Positions 1-10,393 of a DNA stretch of 64,000 bases are shown piece by piece (position 1 is the stretch's first letter; each line of letters begins with the position of its first letter). A program made the translations under genes and the position numbers. The stretch is from positions 338,501 through 402,500 of the forward strand of contig CAJNDS010002285.1 of assembly GCA_905221605.1 (NCBI GenBank). Direction: 5' to 3'. The DNA is from Symbiodinium natans. Lineage: Eukaryota; Sar; Dinophyceae; Suessiales; Symbiodiniaceae. Below the pieces are notes generated by a model. That model was given only the letters and a program-made list of their open reading frames with translations. It was not told the DNA's origin and made no database searches.

Positions 1-2
1 TG

Positions 3-1471
3 ACCCTGGGCCTGACGAAAGTCCGCTTAGGTATAGAGACCGACTTCGAGCGCTTGCCGACCACCCTAGAGGAGCTGGCATGCTATGGCCTGGGCAGGAA
101 CATGTCGCATCTTGTCAATCTGAGAATCCTGAGCCTGGATGCCAACCAGAACCTGACAGACATCATTTGGCCTCCTCACCTTGAGGAGCTGCAGTTAGGC
201 CCCCGGTTCAAGCTGAGGCTGCAAGGGACCTCACTGCCCAGTGGCCTGAAGCGCCTGTCAATAGGCGGCGATGGATGCCACTCAGGGGATCTCGATTTTG
301 TCGAGTACCTTTGGAGGCCGTGCCTCGTGGACCGCTTCAATAGCAGCCTGGATGAGGTGCATCTCCCCAAAGGCCTCGAGTTCTTAGGCCTTGGAAATGG
401 CTTCAATCAGGACTTGACAAAGGCGCAGCTGCCTGGGTCTGTGAAGGTGCTGCGGCTAGGTCATCGGTTCAACCAAAGCATGGATCACGTGGACCTACCC
501 GATCTGATCGAGCTGGCCTTCGGCCATTCCTTCGGTCACAGCCTCAAGCATGCCAAGCTGCCTGGCACGTTGCTGAAGCTGGTCCTCGGCGACGAGTACA
601 AGGGGACTTTGGAGGAGCTCCCGCTTCAACCGGGCGTTCTCCGCACCTTGGCTTGTGGCAGAGGGCCCAGCCAGCACTTCTTGGCAGGGAAGGAGCTCCT
701 TCCCAGCTGCACCGGCATCACCACGCTGCAGCTTTCAAACTGTGCAGATGCCAGCCTCCAAGGTGTAAAGTGGCCGCCCGGGCTCCAAAACTTGGTGTTG
801 GAAAGTCTGTGCGATGGCGACCTACGTAGCATTGGCCTGCCCGACACCTTGGAGACCGTGATCATTCGCAAGATTGCCAATCCACCCTTGCCGCGGTTGC
901 AATTCCCAGACTTCCTGCGCCGAATTCAACTGGGCTGCGGATTCAATGCGCCACTGCAGGGAACGCAGTGGCCACGGTTCCTGGAGATCCTTGACCTAGG
1001 CGTGGGGATCGAGCAATGATGCAGTGCATTTTCAGCAAATTAGGAGCCAAAGTAATACGCCGCCAGGTTAATGGCTGGAACCCCTACCAACTACCTGCAG
1101 GTGACTCGTTCAACCAGCCCTTGGACGACGTAGTGCTGCCTTCTGAGCTGGAAGACTTGACCTTCGGCTACCACTTCAACCAGAGCCTGCAGAATGCCAC
1201 TTGGCCGCAACGGCTGAAGCGTTTGAAGTTTGGCGAGTGCTTCAACCAGAGCCTCGACGACCTGTCGCTACCTGCCTTGGAGAGCCTTAGCCTGGGTGAA
1301 AGCTTTGACCAGAGCCTGGAGAATGTCAACCTGCCAATGCTGCGCAAACTGCGCCTGGGTACCAGATTCCAGCAGCGCCTTATGCACCCCAGCATCGGGC
1401 TGCCGGGAAAACTCTGCTGCTTGGCAGCTGGTGATCGTGAACTTGCGTGGCGAGCGGGGGAGAGCCGTTAA
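3..1471 (+). CDS. FNIP-repeat protein, 3' part, two exons
   Basis: The reading frame is open from the left edge of the window, so the true start lies upstream. Exons are 3..999 and 1101..1471. The protein is a run of about 22-residue repeats of the type FNQSL..V.LP..L..L.LG, for example FNQSLDDLSLPALESLSLG. This is the FNIP/leucine-rich-like repeat known from Dictyostelium and frequent in dinoflagellates. FNIP proteins are thought to be solenoid binding proteins, sometimes with F-box or kinase domains; none is visible here. The two frames join exactly across a GC-AG intron, restoring the repeat as LDLG-DSFNQPL. The last repeat is degenerate and the stop is TAA at 1469. The partner and cellular role are unknown. 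Confidence 0.75.
1000..1100 (+). other. GC-AG intron in FNIP gene
   Basis: The exon ends in CTAG and the intron opens GCGTGGGG and closes CTACCTGCAG. Removing these 101 bases fuses two different frames in the middle of an FNIP repeat without breaking its periodicity. GC donors are established in dinoflagellate nuclear genes. Confidence 0.7.
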
Positions 1472-4093
1472 TTAAACGAAAGATGCGGAACTGAATTCCA
1501 TTGCACGCAGCATAGTTGCCGGCCTGATAGGCTTGGCGACTCTACCCTTTGATCAGCCTCCTCTCTTAGTACATGCTGAAGGGAGCGCGGTCAACAAGCT
1601 CAATTTTGTCACCTGCAGACTTCAATAGGCTGCCTGGTGAAGCGTTTTCAGCTGCATAGATGCTTGGCGCGCGCATGCAGCAATGTGCGCCATGTGCGCA
1701 CCGTGTACAGACTCTAGAATACTAGAAATCGGACATCCGACATCGGCTTCGTGGACGGATGAGAAGTTCTGCGTGACAGAGATGTTGGGTGATGAATTGC
1801 AGTTCTTGGTGAGCCGATCATGGATCTTGCACTGGTTGAAATGCGGTGTGAGGCTGAGAAGTGTCACTGGACCATGACCAGCACATGCATGCTTTTGGGG
1901 TGCCTTGCCCACAGTCTAGAATCTGGCTAGGTCCAGGGGGAGGGCAGCCGTCACATTGACTAATGACCAGGGTAGCCAGGAGCCACAAGGTTGGATTCTT
2001 ACTGTAGATTACGAGTCGTACTGACTCGTACTCCCCGCAGCTTCTTCACGTCAGGGCGATAAGAGGCACCGCAAAACAAAGGCAGGAAACTTTTGAAGCG
2101 TTGCACAGTCCCTTTGCAGAGAGTCTCACAACCTGCAGGCCGTGGTGCTGCAGCTTGGTGATGGCGAGGGGCGACCAGGTCACGTGGCCATGTCACGTGC
2201 TGGTATTCGAGCTGACGGGTCGCAGCAGGTTGTTTGCATTGGTGCACTTAGTTCGTCTGAGAGCTGTGCTTAGCCTGGGCTTGGCCAAGCTTGGCTCGAG
2301 GCGCCGGCCGCCATGTGGGAGCGGTGCACAAGTTGTCATGCATCTATATATGTACCTGCACTCGCCGATTGCAGAAAGTCGCAACATGATCAGCCAAAAG
2401 CTGTCGAGGTCGCAGGCACACAGCACCAGCCGGTGTTGCGTCATGATCGCCAGGCACAGTGCACTTTGGACGTGTAAGCCTGGCTGGAGAGAATCAGACC
2501 CAGCTGAGGCGGCCCCGGCAGCTGCTCGGCGCAGAGCTTGCCCTGGAAGTGGCGACGTGGCTTGATATGGTGCGGCCGGGCCAGACCTTGTCCCTTTTCC
2601 TCAGGACCGGTTCCGAGTCGTTCGGGTCAGAACTGCTTGGTTAGCGTCGGAGAAATCAGAGGACAGCTTCGCACAGCAGAGTAGAGTATCGCAGAGCACC
2701 ATAATTAGGGGTAGAGTAGGCATAGAATGGTAGACGAACTGAGCCTCAAGACTGGTTTGCTTTGAGGGTCAAGACGAAAACTCAGTAGCGAGAGACGCTC
2801 CTCCGAAGAAGCGTCCTTCGACTACTTCTCAGTTCTAGATGGGTTAGTGCCTGAACGTTCTATGGACCTTCAAAAAGCGCTGCGCATTTTCGGGAACCTC
2901 GGTCCTAAATAGGAACCCAGAGTTGCAGAAGACCCCAAGACAAAGCCGAGGCAGTCCATGCTGGAGTGGCGGGTAATGGCCGTATGGCGGAGCAGTGGCC
3001 GTCCCGCAGCGCCTTCCACAGACAGGCGGGGCATGTGACGTTCGTGGCGTAGATTGCAGCTTCGTACAGTATATGGCATATGGTCTATAGTTTAGTCTAT
3101 AGTTTACGAGAATATGCCTTGACTAGGAGTATCTAGAGAATTACTGTGCTTCATCATACTGTTGTAATGCACCATAGTACATGTGACAGTGCGGGGCAAT
3201 ATCCAAGTAGATAGTAGTCCGCAAGAGTGCTCCACTCTGCATGATGGCCGATGATGTCAAACCCTTGCCAGAAGGGAAGACTGCATGTCTTGGCCGCACT
3301 TGCATGCCACTTATGGGCTGCCTCTCGCCGTGGAAGTATGAAGCTTGCCCGCTCTGCCGATGCCCCCCCTTCTAATGGATTGGCACTTTGGAAGGACTTA
3401 GAGCCTGCTTGTAAGGTAAGGCAGCCCCATCTGGACTGCACACTGGCACAGGTTTCTGGGACTGAGCCATGTTGGTCACCGGTTGGGGTCTGTTAGGCTC
3501 TTTCCGAGTCATGCTTCTGGCTTCAATGTGTGTGGCCTGTATGGCGTGAATCGAGGATGAAACAGTTCAGAAGTTGTGAAACATGAGCCCGTGAGTAACA
3601 ATGCAAAGGTAACATGCCAGAGTTTTTTTTTCATGGGCAGCTTTCGGTTACCTGTAGGCTTTTGGCAAAACGCGAAGATCCAGTCAAGTCACAGCCTGAC
3701 TGGTTGTCATTGATAGTTTCCGCCGCTGAGAATCGCAAGCATGATTGGCATGTTGTGCCATTCCCCTTCATTTCTGGGTGCTGCTTTCTGACGAACATCT
3801 TGAACTTTCAGAAATATTTTCCAATCGCAGACCCAGGGCTTCAGCAAACGCGCTTCCACAGTTGGGTGGAAGGTAGGTCAGGTAGAGTGCGTGTGTTGTG
3901 TGTTGGGTTGTCCTGTACAGCGCATGGGATGCGCAGCTGCAGGCCGGTTCAGAAATATCGGCAGCAATCTACGTGAAAGGAGCTGCCGGGTTCTGAGCCA
4001 CAAGGGTGGTAGCAGAATCATCAGAAGAGACTATGGGAAGTCTGAGCGTCCGCAGATGCCAAGCAAAGCTATAGGCCGTCATGGTGGGTTGGG
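1472..4093. other. No gene supported
   Basis: Only short unrelated open frames on both strands, none with a recognisable domain or a paralogue in the window. There is no satellite array. It could be intergenic sequence or introns whose exons I cannot see. Confidence 0.5.
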
Positions 4094-4952
4094 ATGACAT
4101 TGTCTATTGAGCAGCTGTTGCAGAGCTTTGAGCTATGCTTGGCCGTTTTTGATCCAGAAGCTAGGGAGCATGCTCGCATGAACATGCCTGAACAGAAGAG
4201 CGGAGCAACGATCAGAGAGCAGATGGTTTTCCAGTTGCCCAGAACCAAACTTGCTAGCAGGGTCCGACTAGGGGGTACCGTGCTGGGATTCCGCCTGCAG
4301 CTGGATAGCTGTGCCATGGGCCTGTGGTGGTCTGCTCTCTTTGGACCTGAGCGAAAGCAAAAGGTCCTTCAGATCCAGTTGGCAGATGGCAAGGAAAAAG
4401 CTTCAGATCCAGTTGGCAGATGGCAAGGAAAAAAGACAGTACACGGTTGACGACCCCAGCGATCGGGCAGGGACTCGTACAAAAATCGATGAATTTGTAC
4501 AGAATTACCAGAAGGAGCATAAGCGCATTTTTGGCCGTTCCAACTTGGCGCCCAAGTTCATGTGTCCTCACAGCGGCGACTTGATCCATTGGGACTCAAA
4601 ATTCAGCCCTCTCGACTTCCTACAGCAGGAAGGGCCTGTTGTCATTCTTACCATGGTGGCCCAGGACATCGATCCGAGTGCAGGAGAGGCCACGCGCAGG
4701 ACATCAGGCGCCGAGCTGGCTGGACAGCCTACGGATAGCAACTCTGCGCCAGACATCAGCACGACGGAGACGTCAGTTGAGGAGGCACCAGTCCGCAGCA
4801 CGAAGGACGAGCCGCCTGCCCCCGGCCAGGAAAGTCTGGTTGCTCGCCGGCAGTCGCAAGACCCCAACGCTGAGATGTTGGCTTCAGAGAACCCGAACCC
4901 TAAAAACGAGATGTTGGATTTGAACAAGTCTCACCTGAAGCCTCAGCCCTAA
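4094..4952 (+). pseudogene. Unknown protein gene, frameshifted by a 34-bp duplication
   Basis: A frame starting ATGACATTG at 4094 reads well (IEQLLQSFELCLAVFDPEAR) up to the repeated segment QIQLADGKEK near 4400. A second frame continues from there to TAA at 4952 (KIDEFVQNYQKEHKRIFG, then PKFMCPHSGDLIHWDS). The frames are offset because a 34-bp segment is present twice (4367..4400 and 4401..4434). With one copy the two parts would form a single frame of about 275 codons. The tail is acidic and Pro/Ser-rich, probably disordered. The family is not recognised. It is either a recent pseudogene, a polymorphism, or an assembly error; a 34-nt intron is less likely. Confidence 0.45.
4367..4434 (+). 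repeat. 34-bp tandem duplication inside an ORF
   Basis: Two adjacent copies beginning CTTCAGATCCAGTTGG differ only at the last base. The length is not a multiple of three, so the duplication changes the reading frame. Confidence 0.9.
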
Positions 4953-4994
4953 AGGGAGATGTCGGTTGCCAAGCCCTAAACCCTAAACCTAAAC

Positions 4995-5276
4995 GGAGAT
5001 GTTGTATTCGGAGAACAAAGACGCAGATAACCCATTTAGCTGAAATTGCTGAAAACATCGCGGCAGTTCCCACAAAATCGGGAAACAAGAAGCAGATAAC
5101 CCAAAAAAGCCGCAGACAACCAACAAAAATCGCAGATCACCCAAACAAAAAGGCGCAGATTACCTTTTCTCCCAGCAAAAGGAAGTGGAGGTTTGATTTC
5201 GAAATTGCAGCCACCCAGACTGACGTGTGCTCTTTACATTCTCTTTACTACATGCAAACAGCGGTCGCGGGCAAGC
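4995..5276 (+). repeat. Dispersed repeat, copy 1
   Basis: About 280 bp closely similar to 9207..9515, starting GGAGATGTTGTATTCGG and ending near GCGGTCGCGGGCAAGC. Internally it holds a short degenerate tandem motif CGCAGATAACCCA. It follows a small CCCTAAA patch. It has no terminal inverted repeats or coding frame that I can see. Confidence 0.8.
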
Positions 5277-5615
5277 GTCATCGACTGCTTGGCTTGCCGC
5301 TGGCTTCGAAGCCGGCAGGTAAGCCCAAGCTCGCGCGCGCCGCCTCGGCAGCCGAGGAAACTCCACCAGGGGGTACGGCCTTTCAGGGCGCCCAGCTTCC
5401 CTCTTGATTTGCGGTGGATCCCAGTTGGGGTTAAGGTTTAGGTGAGAGAAGATTTGAGGGTTTAGGGCTTAGGAAAAGTGCGGAAACATAAGTTGCATGC
5501 CTAGCTGCGGTTTCCTCCGACTCGACGTTGTGCGCAATGCATTGGACATAACGAAAAGGGTTCCCTGGAGGCTGCTGACACAAGGCAGCCCGGCTTCACT
5601 GGCACTGGCGAGGAG

Positions 5616-6020
5616 TTGCGGTCCCAAAGCCCGCAGGGCCTTAAGCTGGATAGAATCAGTGTTGGCTTTGACGATAGGTGCTTGGACAGCGAGAGCGAGG
5701 ACAACAGCACCTCGCTATCCAATGCAGCTACTTTGGCTTCGCACTTGCTGGAGGACCGCGCCCTCTGCATCACTCCGGGAGACGTGCACAGCCGTCTTGT
5801 GCTGTCAACATGTGCTTCCGACGAAGCTAAAGAGCTTGATGCAGATGCAGATGGTCAGTGCGATCTACCTGCCGACCTCCGTCCGGTGGTGGCGAGTGCA
5901 GGAGGGGCCACGGGCAGGACAGCCGGCGCTGAGCTGGCTGAGCCGTCTACGGATGGTGACTTTGCGCCAGACATCAATTCGAAGGAGAAGTCAAGGGAGC
6001 AGGCGATTCTGGGAGTTTGA
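5616..6020 (+). CDS. Hypothetical acidic protein fragment
   Basis: An open frame of 134 codons. Its last 40 residues (GGATGRTAGAELAEPSTDG) resemble part of the broken gene at 4674..4790, and the DNA also matches over about 110 bp. The shared stretch suggests a duplicated exon. The upstream part is Ser/Asp-rich with no recognised domain. It ends just before an AGT microsatellite. It could be an exon, a gene relic or a chance frame. Confidence 0.3.
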   Translation: MRSQSPQGLKLDRISVGFDDRCLDSESEDNSTSLSNAATLASHLLEDRALCITPGDVHSRLVLSTCASDEAKELDADADGQCDLPADLRPVVASAGGATGRTAGAELAEPSTDGDFAPDINSKEKSREQAILGV

Positions 6021-6056
6021 GGTAGAGTACAGTCGAAAAGTAGTACAGTAGTAAAA

Positions 6057-6290
<234 letters not shown>

Positions 6291-6319
6291 CTTCCTGGCG
6301 CCTGGTCTTTTCCTGCCGC

Positions 6320-6364
6320 GGGGGGGGAAGGGGGGGGGGGGGGGGAGGGGGAGGGGGGGGGGGT
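6320..6364. repeat. Poly-G tract
   Basis: About 45 bases almost entirely G with a few A. It is a likely source of sequencing length error. Confidence 0.9.
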
Positions 6365-6479
6365 TGGGTACGTCCGGGCCCGTGAATTTCCCTGACTGAG
6401 CCATGATGTCTCTCGTGCCGCTGCAAATGAAACAGTCCATCCTTGTAGGTGGCAATACTCTTGCGAGTGTTTCAGACAA

Positions 6480-7105
6480 GACTGCGTGAGGAAAAACTCT
6501 CAAGTGCAAGCCCATAAGTCCTTTGACCTTACACCCTAAACCCCAAACCCCATGGAAAAAACCCAAAAGTCCTTTCACCTTACACCCCAAACCCCATAGA
6601 AAAAGCCCAAAAGTCCTTTGACCTTACACCCTAAACCCCAAACCCCATAGAAAAAGCCCAAAAGTCCTTTGACCTTACAGCCCCAACCCCAAACCCTCAA
6701 GTGCAAGCCCAAAAGTCCTTTGACCTTACACCCTAAGCCCCAAACCCCATAGAAAAAGCCCAAAAGTACAGCCTCAACCCCAAACCCTCAAGTGCAAGCC
6801 CAAAAGTCCTTTGACCTTACACCCTAAACCCCAAACCCCATAGAAAAAGCCCAAAAGTCCTTTGACCTTACAGCCCCAACCCCAAACCCTCAAGTGCAAG
6901 CCCAAAAGTCCTTTGACCTTACACCCTAAACCCCAAACCCCATAGAAAAAGCCCAAAAGTACAGCCTCAACCCCAAACCCTCAAGTGCAAGCCCAAAAGT
7001 CCTTTGACCTTACACCCTAAACCCCAAACCCCATAGAACAAGCCCAAAAGTACAGCCTCAACCCCAAACCCTCAAGTGCAAGCCCAAAAGTCCTTTGACC
7101 TAGGT
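6480..7105. repeat. 51-bp minisatellite with two alternating unit types
   Basis: Units begin CCCAAAAGTCCTTTGACC. One type continues with CACCCTAAACCCCAAACCCC and ATAGAAAAAG; the other with AGCCCCAACCCCAAACCC and TCAAGTGCAAG. They tend to alternate, giving a period of about 102 bp. Both contain telomere-like CCCTAAA or CCCCAAA. The unit length of 17 codons keeps a repetitive minus-strand frame open, which I do not regard as a gene. Confidence 0.9.
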
Positions 7106-7300
7106 TTTACGGTTTAGGGTTTAGGGTTGAGGGTTTTTTGTCGGGTTTCGCGTTTCAGGCTTCGATTTCGGGCTTAAAATTAGTTAGCGCGATCTTCGCG
7201 TTTTGAGACATTTTACACACATGTCCAAATACATCGCAAAAACCATGCTTTCTAGCACCTCACACACCCCAAAGCACCAGGCGCCCTGAGGCGCGCAACC

Positions 7301-7582
<282 letters not shown>

Positions 7583-7649
7583 CCGCACGGTTCACAGCAG
7601 TTGGGAAGTCAACCAGCCTCCAGGCCGAACGCTCCAGTCACGTACTGCT

Positions 7650-8234
7650 ATGGATACTGTTGAAAGGGCTTGCAGCGCAACTGACGTACTGCTTGCCCCG
7701 AGGAAAACGTCAAGCATTGATGAGGATGAGAAGCCTCCGACATGGTTGGACGGACTTGCAACACTGCTGCCAAACACAAAGCTATCCAACGGCCTTCAGC
7801 ACGACGTAATCCTCCACATGCTGGCCCCACCGAGCACCCTGATGTCTTTCAATGAACATGGGGTGCCCTTGTGGCCCCAGACGGGGCGCCGGGCCGGTCT
7901 TGTCTACAGGACAAGGTGCAGGCTGGGACACTGCAACCGCAGTTCTGAAGTGCGACCAGCTCCTTGTGCAGGGCTGCTTGAGGGTGATGCTGGCCCCAAC
8001 ATGTCACCAACGCCTCGTCTTGCAACGGGGTGCGAGAGCCGGGACTCGCTCTTGAAGCTAGAAACAGGTTCGCCCTCTAGCAGCTTCTGCACTATGGTAC
8101 GGCTCCACGACACAGCTGGGTACAGTCTTTATGCGGACACGCTTGCTGTGCTAAGGGTGACGGGCTCCGGCCACGGTCCTCCCAGCTGTGTGCGTTACTG
8201 TCCTGCTACCGACAGGGTCAGGCAGTGCAACTAG
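7650..8234 (+). CDS. Hypothetical protein, 194 codons
   Basis: Starts ATGGATACTG just after the microsatellite and reads MDTVERACSATDVLLAPRK. No domain, signal peptide or membrane segment is visible, and the second half is Cys/Arg/Pro-rich like a chance frame in GC-rich DNA. It has no paralogue in the window. Listed only because of its length. Confidence 0.2.
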   Translation: MDTVERACSATDVLLAPRKTSSIDEDEKPPTWLDGLATLLPNTKLSNGLQHDVILHMLAPPSTLMSFNEHGVPLWPQTGRRAGLVYRTRCRLGHCNRSSEVRPAPCAGLLEGDAGPNMSPTPRLATGCESRDSLLKLETGSPSSSFCTMVRLHDTAGYSLYADTLAVLRVTGSGHGPPSCVRYCPATDRVRQCN

Positions 8235-9117
8235 CGACGGCCACTTTGCTCACAAGACCGCTACAATGACTTCTGAGGCTTTGTGAGCAGTGACAGGGGA
8301 TATGCCGCTGCCGCAACACAGTTGCGGTGTAGTATCTCCGCGGACACTGTCCATCACGGTCTACTGATCGTCTTACGGCCCTCCGCTGGTTGTCGGGAGT
8401 TACCTAGTGTGGGACGCCGCTAGACGGGAACTCAGGGTGTCGGCTCATCCGGCTACGGCCCACCGGCACCAGTGTGAGTATCGGACGCGATGATTCACAT
8501 TTAGGGTGACGGAGGCAGTCAAAAGCGAGTGAGTCTGAGCTGAACCTTAGACGGTTTCAGTTATCATTGAAGCCGATATGCGAGCCTAATGTTTCTACAG
8601 CTTTGTACAGCCAGCTCAAGCAGGCCTCATTTTTAACTCTATTCCTTGTAGGCATTTCCTTCTCCTTCTCTGAGGCATCGGCAAGTCTGATTCCAAGGAT
8701 GCGCTTGCCCTGTGTTCTTTTCTTGTTTTCGCACGTTCGTGGCAGAGGTAGCAGCCTGGGCCTAGGAGCTTTAGGTTCGTCCATTGCTCTTCAAAGGGAG
8801 GTAGGTAGGCAGCTGCGATGATCGCAGTGCAGTCCCCCCGCGCCCGCTCCACTGCCTTAGAACGTGTTGGGTCTTGTTGCTTGTGTGTTGGTTGTTTTCG
8901 GTTTGGTCTTGTTTGGCTTGTTAGTCCTTGGCTAGGCGGGTCCAAAGGACGGAGCTGGCAACGGCACGTTTCAATGGGCTTTTAGCTAATGGTCAAGGAC
9001 GGAGCTGGCCATGGCACGGCACGTCTCACGGGCGGGGCAAGCCAAGGGCATAGCGTTTTCCGAAGTGTCAGAATCGCCCGCTATGAGCAGAGCCCGCTCG
9101 CTCAGCGTTCAATAAAA
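8235..9117. other. No gene supported
   Basis: Short overlapping frames only, and no repeat array. Near 8940-9030 two phrases containing GGACGGAGCTGGC occur about 50 bp apart, a weak tandem similarity. Confidence 0.5.
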
Positions 9118-9200
9118 TAATAGTGGTAGTGGTAGTGGTAGTGGTAGTGGTAGTGGTAGTGGTAGTGGTGCTGCTGGTGGTGGTGGTGGTGGTAGTGGCC
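9118..9200. repeat. (GGTAGT)n microsatellite
   Basis: About ten GGTAGT units followed by GGT triplets. The hexamer is the same as at 7516-7580, suggesting a shared origin. Confidence 0.95.
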
Positions 9201-9206
9201 GTAAAA

Positions 9207-9515
9207 GGAGATGTTGTATTCGGAGAACCTGAACCCTGAAGCAGGCCGAAACATGAAAAAAACGCAGATAACCCATGTAGCTGAAATGGCTGAAACATCG
9301 CGGCAGTTCCCACAAAAGCGAGAAACAATACGCAGGTAACCCATAGAACCGCAGATAACCAACAAAAAACGCAGATCACCCAAACAAAAAGACGCAGATT
9401 GCCTCTTCTCCCAGCAAAGGGAAGTGGAGGTTTGATTTCGAACTTGCAGCCACCCAGACTGACCTGTGCTCTTTACATTCTCTTTACTACATGCAAGCAA
9501 CGGTCGCGGGCAAGC
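9207..9515 (+). repeat. Dispersed repeat, copy 2
   Basis: Matches 4995..5276 along its length with scattered substitutions and small indels, in the same orientation. It is followed at 9588 by AATTGTAAACGCTTGCGCGC, a phrase also present at 24266. Confidence 0.8.
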
Positions 9516-9589
9516 ATCATGGCAGGTGAAGTTGTGGTGCCGTACTGCGTCGTGCCAGAGTGAAGCCCAAGCCCAGATGCCCTACATAA

Positions 9590-10330
9590 TTGTAAACGCT
9601 TGCGCGCCTCAGCAGCCGAGGAAGCTCCACCAAAGGGTATTAGGGGTTCGAGGCAGAGATAGGGCTTACGAGCAGAAAATTCCCAGGAAGGTTTTAGGGG
9701 GGTTGGGGGTCAGGGGTCCCGGGAAATCTCAGGGTGCCAGCGCGTCCCAGGGCAGGGCCAAACAGGCGCGATTTTCGGCGCCCTCTTCTGTAGGAGCCGC
9801 CGGGAAGTCTCAAACCAAAAGGGGGGGGGGTGGAAAAGGAAAACGTTGGTTCTGAGGCTCGCCCCCCGCGGGCGGGGCGAGAAGGAGGCAGGTGAGAGCG
9901 GTGGATGCGGTGAGAGCGGGGGGTTTCGGCCCTTGAAACACTTCCAAGGGAAGAGCAGCAGGAGCCCAGGGCCAAAGGGCAGCGTAGGCGGCAGGTGAGG
10001 GCGCTGGGAAGAGCTACGGGGTTAGTGTAGGATGCAGATGGGGACCGTGAGGGCAAGGAGAGCGGCGCGGTGACAGCCCCTCCAGCCCCTCCAGCCCCCG
10101 TGCAGGGTGGGGTGTGCGGGGTCCAGGGGCCAGAGGGCAGTGTAGAAGGCAGGTGAGGGTGGTGGGAAGATGGGGACGCAAGTGAGAGCGGTGAGGGCGG
10201 TGGGCGCAGTGTGAGCGGCAGGGGTCTGGAGCCCTTTTTTTAAACATGCTTCCCAAGGAAAGAGCAGGGAGGGCCTGGGGGCTAGGGGGTCAGTGCGGGA
10301 CGCGGTAAGGGCAATGAGAGCGGGGGGGGT
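9590..10330. repeat. G-rich degenerate tandem region
   Basis: Phrases such as GTGAGGGCGGTGGGAAG, CAGGGGCCAGAGGGCAG and GGCAGGTGAGAGCGGTG recur imperfectly over about 450 bp (9880-10330). The frames on either strand are Pro/His/Arg-rich and not convincing. Confidence 0.55.
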
Positions 10331-10393
10331 TTGGCCAATCGTCCGTCGCAAGACCACCCCAACGCTGTAGCTTCGCAAGCCCCGAATAGCACC

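Noticed and set aside
6575-6956. Minus-strand frame repeating GFFYGVWGLGCKVKGLL
   Set aside because: It follows from the 51-bp minisatellite being a multiple of three. Units vary in ways that ignore codon position, and there is no start or splice context.
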